A stretch of DNA of 64,000 nucleotides, from assembly GCA_050952225.1 (NCBI GenBank), contig JBMNKL010000003.1, forward strand, positions 806,001 to 870,000, written 5' to 3'. The notes under the pieces were generated by a model. That model was not told where the DNA came from. It was given only the letters and a program-made list of their open reading frames with translations, and ran no database searches. Every line of letters begins with the position of its first letter. Position 1 is the stretch's first letter. This stretch comes from JBMNKL01 sp050952225 (GTDB lineage Bacteria > Bacillota > Clostridia > Acetivibrionales > DTU013). The position numbers and the translations under genes are program-made. Positions 28,420-36,460 of the stretch are shown piece by piece.

Positions 28420-29385
28420 GTGGACAGGAAAGGCATTGTCTACTTTTTCAGGCGGAACGCGGCTGCGTATGTATTTTTGCTTCCGTGGCTTTTAGGCTTT
28501 TTTATATTTACCGTATACCCCATGCTGTATTCACTCTACCTCGGTTTTACGGATTACGATTTTACCAAGCCCGGCCAAACTCAATTCATAGGTGTGGGCA
28601 ATTATATAAAAATGTTCGGCTCATTATTCGGCATCCAGGAATTCGAAGCGATAACAGGCGAAGTCGTGCGGGTTGACCCATATTACATGAAGTCCCTTTC
28701 TGTCACGTTTACATATGTATTCGTTTCCGTACCGCTCAAATTAGTATTTGCGCTGTTTATTGCGATGCTTCTCAGTCAGAAGCTCCGTTTTATCCCGTTT
28801 TACCGCGCCGTTTACTATATTCCGACTTTGCTTGGCGGTTCGGTGGCTATCGCTGTATTGTGGCGCAAGCTGTTTGAAAAGGACGGGCTTATCAACAACA
28901 TCCTTGGATATTTGGGTTTCACTGACCTGCCCGGCTGGATAACAAACCCCAAGTATGCACTGGGAACATTAATCCTGCTCACTGTCTGGCAGTTTGGTTC
29001 AAGCATGATTATTTTCCTGGCGGCCCTGAAACAAATACCTACAGATTATTACGAGGCGGCAAGCATCGACGGGGCGGGCAAAACAAGGCAGTTCTTCTCC
29101 ATAACGCTCCCGTCAATATCGCCTATTATATTGTTCAACCTTATAATGCAGATGATTTCAGCGTTTCAGGCGTTTACACAGGCATATATAATTGGCGGCG
29201 GCAAAGGCGGGGTTATGAACTCCACGCTGTTTTACACCCTTTACCTTTACATCCAGGGCTGGACCTACCACGAGATGGGATACGCATCAGCAATGGCGTG
29301 GGTCCTGCTTCTTATCATCGGGGTCCTGACTGCTATTATTTTCAGGACTTCGGATTCGTGGGTGTCGTACGGTACCGGCGAGTAG
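28420..29385 (+). CDS. Sugar ABC transporter permease (MalF-like, CUT1)
   Basis: A 321-residue inner-membrane protein. The GTG start at 28420 follows GGAGGTG. Six transmembrane segments are visible, with the first in FLLPWLLGFFIFTVYPMLYS. The cytoplasmic EAA loop that contacts the ATPase is YYEAASIDGAGKTRQFFSIT. It is the first gene of a three-gene unit (permease, permease, binding protein). Nearby GH4 and GH43 enzymes suggest uptake of galacturonate- or arabinose-containing oligosaccharides. No ATPase gene is in the window; these systems often use a shared MsmX-type ATPase. Confidence 0.92.
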   Translation: MDRKGIVYFFRRNAAAYVFLLPWLLGFFIFTVYPMLYSLYLGFTDYDFTKPGQTQFIGVGNYIKMFGSLFGIQEFEAITGEVVRVDPYYMKSLSVTFTYVFVSVPLKLVFALFIAMLLSQKLRFIPFYRAVYYIPTLLGGSVAIAVLWRKLFEKDGLINNILGYLGFTDLPGWITNPKYALGTLILLTVWQFGSSMIIFLAALKQIPTDYYEAASIDGAGKTRQFFSITLPSISPIILFNLIMQMISAFQAFTQAYIIGGGKGGVMNSTLFYTLYLYIQGWTYHEMGYASAMAWVLLLIIGVLTAIIFRTSDSWVSYGTGE

Positions 29386-29426
29386 GATGATAATACTATT
29401 TATTAAAATTCAGTGAGGTGTCGTTT

Positions 29427-30278
29427 TTGAGTAAAAAAGCAAAACAGCGCGTTTTTGCAATGCTTACCCACATTTTTATAATCGTTCTCGGCCTGGGAAT
29501 GCTCTATCCTATTATGTGGATGATATTAAGCTCGTTCAAGCCCAATAACCTGATCTTCAGCGACCCGAGCCTGATACCCAAAGTATTCACGCTCGAAAAC
29601 TATGTCAAGGGCTGGAAGGGCTACGCAGGCGTAACTTTCGGAAGGTTCTTCGCAAATTCGCTGGCCATGTGCATGGTTGCAATTGTCGCCAACCTGGCTT
29701 CATGCTCAATGGCGGCGTATGCGTTCGGGCGGCTTAAATTTTCGGGAAAGAAGCTGTGGTTTTCTATAATGATGATCACGCTCATGCTACCCGGGCATGT
29801 TACACTCGTACCTCGCTATATATTGTTCAATACTTTCGGCTGGGTCGGCAGCTACCTGCCTATTATCGTGCCCAAGTTTCTCGCCACGGACGCATTCTTT
29901 GTATTCATGCTTGTGCAATTTATACGCAGCCTGCCGAAAGACCTGGACGAGGCAGCAATAATAGACGGCTGCAGCAAAGCCGGGATTTACTTTCGCATAG
30001 TATTGCCGCTTTCGGCTCCTGCGCTGATTACAACCGCGCTGTTTACGTTCCTGTGGACATGGGACGATTTCTTCAACCACTTGCTGTACCTTACAAAGCC
30101 ACAGATATTTACGGTATCCCGGGCGCTTCGCACGTTTGTGGGCGACGCCGGTGCGGTATCCGACTGGGGCGCGGCGCTTGCAATGTCGACACTGGCAATG
30201 ATACCCTGCTTTTTGCTGTTTTTCTCGTGCCAGAAATATTTCGTGCAGGGTATTACCACAACAGGTATCAAGGGATAG
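29427..30278 (+). CDS. Sugar ABC transporter permease (MalG-like, CUT1)
   Basis: A 283-residue partner of the preceding permease. I place the start at the TTG at 29427, eight bases after GAGG; a GTG nine bases upstream is too close to that site. Six transmembrane segments are present. MLYPIMWMILSSFKPN is the usual opening, and the EAA loop is DLDEAAIIDGCSKAGIYFRI. The gap to the first permease is about 40 bases, and the binding-protein gene follows 52 bases later with its own AAAGGAGG. Confidence 0.92.
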   Translation: MSKKAKQRVFAMLTHIFIIVLGLGMLYPIMWMILSSFKPNNLIFSDPSLIPKVFTLENYVKGWKGYAGVTFGRFFANSLAMCMVAIVANLASCSMAAYAFGRLKFSGKKLWFSIMMITLMLPGHVTLVPRYILFNTFGWVGSYLPIIVPKFLATDAFFVFMLVQFIRSLPKDLDEAAIIDGCSKAGIYFRIVLPLSAPALITTALFTFLWTWDDFFNHLLYLTKPQIFTVSRALRTFVGDAGAVSDWGAALAMSTLAMIPCFLLFFSCQKYFVQGITTTGIKG

Positions 30279-30330
30279 GTTGCACGGGGTATTTCCCCTG
30301 TAATAAGTAAAAGTTTTAAAGGAGGATCTC

Positions 30331-31731
30331 ATGATGAAAAGAATTCTCAGCATTATTCTTGCAGTAACAATGCTGCTGTTTGTTCTCACCGCATGCGGTG
30401 AAAAGAAAGAGACTACAGTAGGAACTGACTCCACACCGTCTTCAACGGAAAAGACCGACCAGGCGGACACAAAGCCCGAGGAAACTCCGGCCGAAACGAT
30501 ACGTCCCGACGGCTTGCCCGTATACACAGGCGGACCCGCGGAACTCCGCTTCGGCTGGTGGGGAAACGATGAGCGTGCTGAAATAACCAACAAGGTCATC
30601 GAAGAATTCATGAAAGCCTACCCCGAAATAAAGGTCACGGGCGAACCCAATGGCGGCACTTCGGACCACTTTGCCATTATCGACACGCAACTGCAGAGCA
30701 ACAGCGCCCCCGATCTTTTCCAATTAGGAGGCAACTATCCGGATTACAAGCAGTATTTACTGCCTTTAAACGAATTTTTCGGAAAGCAGCTCCTGATAGA
30801 CGACCCGGAAATATTTGATCAGACGGCTCTCATTCCCGCAACCATCGATGGAAACGTTTATTGTGCGAGCCTTGGGACAAACACCCTTGTTCTTGCATAC
30901 AATAAAACCATGATTGAGAAAGCAGGTGCCCCGCTTCCCAAGGACAACATGACATGGGAAGAAATGATCGACTACGGAAGAGAACTGAAGGCCAAGCTTC
31001 CTGCGGGCGTGTACCCGTTTGTCGACAATAGCACGAACCAGGCCAACTATCTGAGTTACTTCTATACCCAGCAGGGCACCGACCTGTGGACTAACGACGA
31101 GGGCGGCAAATCCTATGCAACAGTGGAATCTGCCAAAAAGTGGCTGCAGCTTTGGGCCGACATGCGTGCTGAGGGCTTGATCCCCGACGCTGACACTACC
31201 GCGACTTATGCCGAGACAGGTCCGGACAGCTCGGCGCTTGTAGCAGGCAAAGCTGCCATAGGCTTGATTTGGAGCAACCAGATAGCTTCATACCAGGCTG
31301 CAATGACAGATACCCTCAGTGCAACCACGCTTCCCAAGGGCGAAAGAAAATCTTACGTGATCCAGATGAGCCAGTATATAGGCATTTACAATCAGACCAA
31401 GTATCCTGAGGCTGCGGCGATATTTGTAAATTACTTCGTGACCAGCCCCGTGGCAGGCGCAATCCTTGGCACAAACCGCGGCGTTCCCTCCTCGCCGGTG
31501 GTACGTACAGCCATAGCCGGAAGTTCAACGCCGGCCGACGCCGCAGTATATCACATTTATAACGTGATTGCCGACAGGACCATACCGCAAGGTCCCAACC
31601 TGCCCAACGACCAGGAATTTGTCAACGAACTCCAGCTTCTCGGCCAGAGAGTCGCATATGGCGAACTGACGGTTGACAAGGGCGCCGAAGAATTGCAGGC
31701 GCTTATCGAGAGGATGATCAGCAAGAGATAA
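30331..31731 (+). CDS. Extracellular sugar-binding lipoprotein of the ABC transporter
   Basis: A 466-residue solute-binding protein (family 1, MalE-like). The signal peptide ends in the lipobox LTAC (Cys at about residue 22), so the mature protein is lipid-anchored outside the membrane. A Thr/Ser/Glu-rich linker runs to about residue 62, then RFGWWGNDERAEITNKVIEE starts the binding fold, with APDLFQLGGNYPDYKQYLLP and AAAIFVNYFVTSPVAGAILG as family patterns. The ATG pair follows AAAGGAGG. It delivers ligand to the two permeases encoded upstream. Acidic-oligosaccharide specificity is inferred only from neighbours. Confidence 0.93.
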   Translation: MMKRILSIILAVTMLLFVLTACGEKKETTVGTDSTPSSTEKTDQADTKPEETPAETIRPDGLPVYTGGPAELRFGWWGNDERAEITNKVIEEFMKAYPEIKVTGEPNGGTSDHFAIIDTQLQSNSAPDLFQLGGNYPDYKQYLLPLNEFFGKQLLIDDPEIFDQTALIPATIDGNVYCASLGTNTLVLAYNKTMIEKAGAPLPKDNMTWEEMIDYGRELKAKLPAGVYPFVDNSTNQANYLSYFYTQQGTDLWTNDEGGKSYATVESAKKWLQLWADMRAEGLIPDADTTATYAETGPDSSALVAGKAAIGLIWSNQIASYQAAMTDTLSATTLPKGERKSYVIQMSQYIGIYNQTKYPEAAAIFVNYFVTSPVAGAILGTNRGVPSSPVVRTAIAGSSTPADAAVYHIYNVIADRTIPQGPNLPNDQEFVNELQLLGQRVAYGELTVDKGAEELQALIERMISKR

Positions 31732-31743
31732 AGCAAGGAATCC

Positions 31744-31785
31744 GAGAGCGCCGTCCGGCATTGTAAAATGGCGGGCGACGCTCTC
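31744..31785. terminator. Strong hairpin between convergent binding-protein and araC genes
   Basis: GAGAGCGCCGTCCG and its near-complement ending GACGCTCTC form a stem of about 13 pairs with one mismatch and a loop of about 11 bases. It lies 13 bases after the binding-protein stop and could end transcription in both directions, although T tracts are poor. Confidence 0.55.
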
Positions 31786-31809
31786 CTCCTGTTCGTTTTC
31801 GCCGTGCTG

Positions 31810-32691
31810 TCAGAATACGTCGCGTGCTTTTTGCTTGATTATGTGAAGCTTTTTGCGATATTTCAGCGGTGTGGTCTCGGTATATTTTTTAAAGACGCGT
31901 CCGAAGTAGGTAAGGCTGTTATAACCGAGAATATGCGAAATATCTGCTATGCTGAGGTCGCTGCGTTCCAACAGCTGCTGCGCCCTTTTTACGCAATGGA
32001 TATTCACATAATCTTGCACGGTAAACCCTGTTACTTCCTTGAAAATGCGGCATAGGTAGCTCTTGCTGATATAAAAGCGGTTGCATATTTCGTCCAGCGA
32101 TTTTACCCTTGTTTTGCTTTGCGTAATAAATGACGCAATTTCATTAATCAACTGGTGCTTTGCTTTATTGGACATTGAAAGGCTGGGCGGAATAACCCTT
32201 TCGGAATGGAAACGTCGGACAAAAAGCAGTATTTCCGCTATCTTCATCATTATAAAGGTCGGATAGTCATCAAGCTTTTTCTCCGATTCTTCCATGATCT
32301 CGCTAAAGCGCTGTTCTATCCAGCTCCTGGCTTGTTCGTCAAGCTCAAGCACGCAGGAATACCTGGCAAAAAACTCTGCCAGGCTGATGCCGCTGATGTT
32401 TTGGAAAAACGAGGAAAAGGGCTCGGCATTTAGCTCGATAAGGAAGCGGTCATGGTAGTCCTTGCCCAGAACGCTGGTTTTGTGGATATGCATTGAATCT
32501 ATGAGCACCAGGCAACCTTTACGGATGTGGTATGTTTTATCTTCAATGAAATAGTACCGCTCGCCGTTGAACATGTAATAGATCTCAAACTGGGGATGAA
32601 TATGCATATCTGCCATAACAGGTTCTTCATTGCGCACCACCCGCTCCAGTGTTATGCCGTCAAGCACGCATTCGCACAGTTTCTTTACCAT
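31810..32691 (-). CDS. AraC-family regulator with cupin sensor domain
   Basis: A 293-residue regulator. Residues about 20-110 form a cupin-type ligand-binding domain (MHIHPQFEIYYMFNGERYYF). Residues about 190-288 carry the two helix-turn-helix motifs (LDEICNRFYISKSYLCRIFK and ADISHILGYNSLTYFGRVFK, then PLKYRKKL). It is transcribed away from the GH4 gene, with only about 53 bases between the starts, and converges on the transporter. It probably controls both units in response to a sugar or uronate. The ATG at 32691 follows GGGGGTG. Confidence 0.92.
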   Translation of the reverse strand: MVKKLCECVLDGITLERVVRNEEPVMADMHIHPQFEIYYMFNGERYYFIEDKTYHIRKGCLVLIDSMHIHKTSVLGKDYHDRFLIELNAEPFSSFFQNISGISLAEFFARYSCVLELDEQARSWIEQRFSEIMEESEKKLDDYPTFIMMKIAEILLFVRRFHSERVIPPSLSMSNKAKHQLINEIASFITQSKTRVKSLDEICNRFYISKSYLCRIFKEVTGFTVQDYVNIHCVKRAQQLLERSDLSIADISHILGYNSLTYFGRVFKKYTETTPLKYRKKLHIIKQKARDVF

Positions 32692-32744
32692 TTGGCACCC
32701 CCGACAGCTTATTTATTACTTAACTTAAAAGAAAGGTGATTTTC

Positions 32745-34118
32745 ATGAAAAACAAGGACATCGGCAATCTCACAATAACATATATAGGCGGCGGTTCACG
32801 CGGCTGGGCATGGACTTTTATGACGGATCTTGCGCTTGATAAAGACGCAGGAGGCGAGATTCGCTTGTACGACATAGATTTCGAAGCCGCGAACCGCAAT
32901 ATGATCATAGGTAACCGCCTGCAGGGAAACTGGCGTTATTCCGTCTGCAAAACGCTTTCCGAAGCAATTGACGGCGCCGATTTTATAATAATTTCCATAC
33001 TTCCCGGCACATTCGCGGAAATGCGTTCCGATGTCCATCTGCCTGAAAGGCTGGGAATTTACCAGTCCGTAGGCGACACTACGGGTCCCGGCGGTATCAT
33101 ACGGGCAATGCGCACCGTGCCCGTATTCGTGAAATTTGCGGAAGCAATCCGCAGCCATGCGCCCGACACCTGGGTTATAAACTACACAAATCCCATGGCC
33201 ATCTGCTTAAGAACATTATACCATATTTTCCCCGAAATAAAAGCTCTCGGTTTTTGCCACGAGGTTTTTGGAACACAGAAGCTCCTGGCTGCAATGGTTG
33301 AGCATATGCTTGGCGTCAGCGGCGTCAACAGGCATGAAATATTCATCAATGTCCTGGGACTGAACCATTTTACGTGGATAAACAAGGCTTCTTACAAGGG
33401 CTATTGCCTTATGGACATGTACCATGAATTTGCGGAAAAATTCCGCGAAACCGGGTACAACAGCGACGATGCCGAAGCATTGAGCGAAAATTTTACAAGC
33501 CTGAATCGGGTAAAGTTTGACCTGTTCAGGAGGTTTGGATGGATTGCTGCAGCGGGCGACAGGCACCTGGCGGAATTCATGCCCGGGGACGAATACTTAA
33601 AAGACCCTGAAACAGTGCGGCGTTGGGGATTTCATCTTACACCCGTGGACTGGCGCGAAGAAGACATGGATTTGAAACTTGAAAAAAGCAGTAAACTTGC
33701 TTCCGGTGAAATCAATATGGACATGCACCCCTCGGGCGAAGAAGGCGTTGCGATCATAAAAGCATTATGCGGTGCGGGAAGGATGGTAACCAATGTAAAC
33801 CTGCCGAACTACTGCAGGCAAATATCCAACCTGCCGGAAGAAACAATCGTGGAAACTAACGCCGTCTTTTCAATGGACGACGCACGTCCTGTCCATGCAG
33901 GAGCTCTTTCGGACAGTATTTATAAACTCATGCTTCCCCACGCTGAAAACCAGACTATAATATTAAAAGCGGCGCTTAATTGTGACAGGGCATACCTTTA
34001 CGAGGCCTTCGAACGGGATCCTCTTGTGAGAGGAAGGGTAAGCAGCGCATCATTGCGCTTGCTGGTCGACGATATGATAAAAAACACGCTGAAATACTTG
34101 CCGAAAGGATGGAAATAG
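32745..34118 (+). CDS. GH4 alpha-galacturonidase-type glycosidase (CHEV motif)
   Basis: A 457-residue NAD- and metal-dependent family 4 glycosidase. The ATG at 32745 has AAAGGTGA five bases upstream. A Rossmann start, ITYIGGGSRGWAW, binds NAD. The metal-site motif is Cys171-His-Glu-Val (GFCHEVFG), the CHEV variant reported for alpha-galacturonidases in this family; alpha-glucosidases usually have C-H-S. NYTNPM and GLNHFTWINK are further GH4 motifs. The enzyme would remove galacturonate from pectin-derived oligomers in the cytoplasm by an oxidation-elimination mechanism. Its stop lies one base before the GH43 start, so the two are co-translated. Confidence 0.9.
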   Translation: MKNKDIGNLTITYIGGGSRGWAWTFMTDLALDKDAGGEIRLYDIDFEAANRNMIIGNRLQGNWRYSVCKTLSEAIDGADFIIISILPGTFAEMRSDVHLPERLGIYQSVGDTTGPGGIIRAMRTVPVFVKFAEAIRSHAPDTWVINYTNPMAICLRTLYHIFPEIKALGFCHEVFGTQKLLAAMVEHMLGVSGVNRHEIFINVLGLNHFTWINKASYKGYCLMDMYHEFAEKFRETGYNSDDAEALSENFTSLNRVKFDLFRRFGWIAAAGDRHLAEFMPGDEYLKDPETVRRWGFHLTPVDWREEDMDLKLEKSSKLASGEINMDMHPSGEEGVAIIKALCGAGRMVTNVNLPNYCRQISNLPEETIVETNAVFSMDDARPVHAGALSDSIYKLMLPHAENQTIILKAALNCDRAYLYEAFERDPLVRGRVSSASLRLLVDDMIKNTLKYLPKGWK

Positions 34119-34119
34119 C

Positions 34120-34992
34120 ATGCATATAAGCCACATACAAATACGTGATCCATTTATATTGAAACACGCCGGCTACTATTACATGTACGGTTCAACCGAC
34201 AAAAACATATGGTACGGTCCGGGCACGGGCTTCGATGTTTACAAAAGCACAGACCTTGAAAATTGGAGCGGGCCTATACCCGCATTCAGGCCTCCCAAAG
34301 GATTTTGGGGAACCGATAACTTCTGGGCACCCGAAGTCTTCGAGTACAACGGCGCATTCTACATGTTCGCCTCTTTCATCGGTAAGGGATATAACCGCGG
34401 CACAGCGGTATTGAAGTCAGAAAGGCCGGAAGGACCGTTTCTGCCGCATTCTGAAGGCGCGGTAACTCCCAGGGACTGGATGTGTCTGGACGGAACACTC
34501 TATATTGACGAAAATAAGCAGCCATGGATAGTCTTCTGTCACGAATGGGTGCAAATAATCGACGGCGCGGTGTGTGCGGCGCGTCTCTCCGACGACCTGA
34601 AAAAAAACATAACCGAGCCCATTACACTGTTTCATTCGACAGACGCCTATTGGAGTGCTGAAGTGTATTCTCCGAGCAATAATGTACGCGGATATGTAAC
34701 AGACGGTTGTAACATGTACCGTATGAAAAACGGCAAACTCCTGTTGCTGTGGTCGTGCATGGGAAAACAAGGCTATTGCATAGCATACGCCATTTCGGAA
34801 TCAGGCGGCATTGAAGGGCCGTGGAAGCAGGCAGAAAAACCGCTTTTTGATAAAGACGGGGGACACGGCATGATATTTACATCCTATGACGGACGTCTTA
34901 TGCTTTCCATACACTCGCCGAACGACACGCCGAATGAAAGGGCAGTCTTCCTTGAACTCAGGGAAACCGATGACGGACTTGAAATTGTGTGA
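34120..34992 (+). CDS. GH43-family glycoside hydrolase (arabinan/xylan type)
   Basis: A 290-residue five-bladed beta-propeller enzyme without a signal peptide. QIRDPFILKHAGYYYMYGS carries the catalytic-base Asp10. FWAPEVFEYNGAFYMFAS is the typical second-blade motif, and MCLDGTLYIDE holds the pKa-tuning Asp. These enzymes release arabinose or xylose from side chains. The subfamily cannot be set by eye. The start follows the GH4 stop directly, forming a two-gene unit for pectin side-chain breakdown. The next gene is convergent. Confidence 0.88.
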   Translation: MHISHIQIRDPFILKHAGYYYMYGSTDKNIWYGPGTGFDVYKSTDLENWSGPIPAFRPPKGFWGTDNFWAPEVFEYNGAFYMFASFIGKGYNRGTAVLKSERPEGPFLPHSEGAVTPRDWMCLDGTLYIDENKQPWIVFCHEWVQIIDGAVCAARLSDDLKKNITEPITLFHSTDAYWSAEVYSPSNNVRGYVTDGCNMYRMKNGKLLLLWSCMGKQGYCIAYAISESGGIEGPWKQAEKPLFDKDGGHGMIFTSYDGRLMLSIHSPNDTPNERAVFLELRETDDGLEIV

Positions 34993-35018
34993 TAGCATAA
35001 ACGGAACAGATTCTTTTG

Positions 35019-35528
35019 CTATTTGGCAATAGATGTTGCAGATTTATTTATATACTTCAAAAACCTGTATTCCATGCCGTTGAAAATATACCGGCCGCTT
35101 TCGGAAACCAGCTCCCAGTTTTCCATTGCGTCAAGGTCCGGAAAATGCCTGTCCGCTTCAAATTCCCTTTCGAAGCGTGTGACATAGGCCTCCGAACAGT
35201 ATGGAAGAAGCAGCGTATATACGGATTCCCCGCCAATAACAAATATATCGCCGGGAGGGTATTTTTTAAGCTCCAGGAAAAGCTCATCAAGGGAACGGCA
35301 TACGATAAGCCCTTTATCATCAAAATTGCCGTGCCTTGTAAGCACGATATTGATCCTGTCCTTCAGCGGCCGCATGCCCGGAAGGGATTCAAAAGTTCCC
35401 CTGCCCATCACTACAACCTTCCCTGTTGTCATTTTTTTAAAATAAGCCATATCCTCCGGTACACGCATTAGGAGATTGCCCTTGTACCCTATCCCCCAAT
35501 TCATGTCTGCCGACAGTATCGCTTTCAT
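35019..35528 (-). CDS. folA: Dihydrofolate reductase
   Basis: A 169-residue enzyme that reduces dihydrofolate to tetrahydrofolate with NADPH. MKAILSADMNWGIGYKGNLL is the standard start, and GKVVVMGRGTFESLPGMRPL and GDIFVIGGESVYTLLLPYCS are the cofactor motifs. I take the ATG at 35528, eight bases or so after GGGGGA, not the upstream in-frame start that would add 24 atypical residues. It follows thyA by about 75 bases on the same strand. The pair recycles the dihydrofolate made in thymidylate synthesis. Confidence 0.94.
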   Translation of the reverse strand: MKAILSADMNWGIGYKGNLLMRVPEDMAYFKKMTTGKVVVMGRGTFESLPGMRPLKDRINIVLTRHGNFDDKGLIVCRSLDELFLELKKYPPGDIFVIGGESVYTLLLPYCSEAYVTRFEREFEADRHFPDLDAMENWELVSESGRYIFNGMEYRFLKYINKSATSIAK

Positions 35529-35602
35529 CCGCGTTATCCCCCCTGTTTCCGCCGTCTTAAGCGCCTTAACCTTTGTATCCCACGGGGTTATTGCCCGCAC
35601 GG

Positions 35603-36433
35603 TTATATGGCCACCGGGATATTCCTTATTCGCGGGCCATGGCGGTAATTCTCAAGCACAAAATCCTCCACCTTGAAATCATAGAAATTCTTTACGTCCG
35701 GATTAATCACCAGTGTGGGAGCAGGATACGGAGAACGGCTGATCAGCTCTTTTACAAGCGGGATATGCCGGTCGTATATATGCGCATCGGCGATTACATG
35801 CACCAACTCACCGGCTTTAAGGCCGCTCACCTGCGCAAACATATGGATCAGGACCGCATACTGGCATACATTCCAGTTGTTTGCCACCAGGACATCCTGC
35901 GACCGCTGGTTCAAAATCCCGTTCAGCCTGTTTTCCGTCACATTGAATGTCATGCTGTAGGCACAAGGATAGAGGTTCATTTCATGCAGGTCGCCATGAA
36001 CGTAAAGATTCGTTATAATACGCCTGCTGTACGGATTGTGCTTTAAATCATACAGCACCCTGTCCACCTGGTCAAACTCGCCTTCGGCGTATCTGTGCTT
36101 TATCCGGAGCTGGTACCCGTAGGCTTTCCCGATAGAACCCGTCTCATCGGCCCACTTGTCCCAGATATGGCTGTTCAGGTCCCGGATGTTGTTGGATTTC
36201 CTTTGCCATATCCACAGGATTTCGTCGATCGCCGCTCTCAGGTTTATGGGTCTCAACGTAAGTATCGGGAATTCCTCCGAGAGGTCGTAACGATTGACCA
36301 CGCCGAACTTCTTTATAGTATGCGCCGGCGTGCCGTCTTCCCATACTGCCCTGACCTTTTCACCGTCGGTAGGGCAACCGTTTTCAAGTATGTCTTTACA
36401 CATTTCTATAAATATAACGTCTGCCTTGCTCAT
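35603..36433 (-). CDS. thyA: Thymidylate synthase
   Basis: A 276-residue folate-dependent enzyme making dTMP from dUMP. The nucleophile is the Cys in LYPCAYSMTF. The dUMP-binding motif is QRSQDVLVANNWNVCQYA, and the Arg cluster SRRIITNLYV is present. The length is normal for ThyA. It is followed by folA and preceded, about 27 bases away, by the end of thrS, so thrS, thyA and folA could form one unit on this strand. Confidence 0.95.
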   Translation of the reverse strand: MSKADVIFIEMCKDILENGCPTDGEKVRAVWEDGTPAHTIKKFGVVNRYDLSEEFPILTLRPINLRAAIDEILWIWQRKSNNIRDLNSHIWDKWADETGSIGKAYGYQLRIKHRYAEGEFDQVDRVLYDLKHNPYSRRIITNLYVHGDLHEMNLYPCAYSMTFNVTENRLNGILNQRSQDVLVANNWNVCQYAVLIHMFAQVSGLKAGELVHVIADAHIYDRHIPLVKELISRSPYPAPTLVINPDVKNFYDFKVEDFVLENYRHGPRIRNIPVAI

Positions 36434-36460
36434 ATGGACACACCCCGGCTTTCCTGTTTT

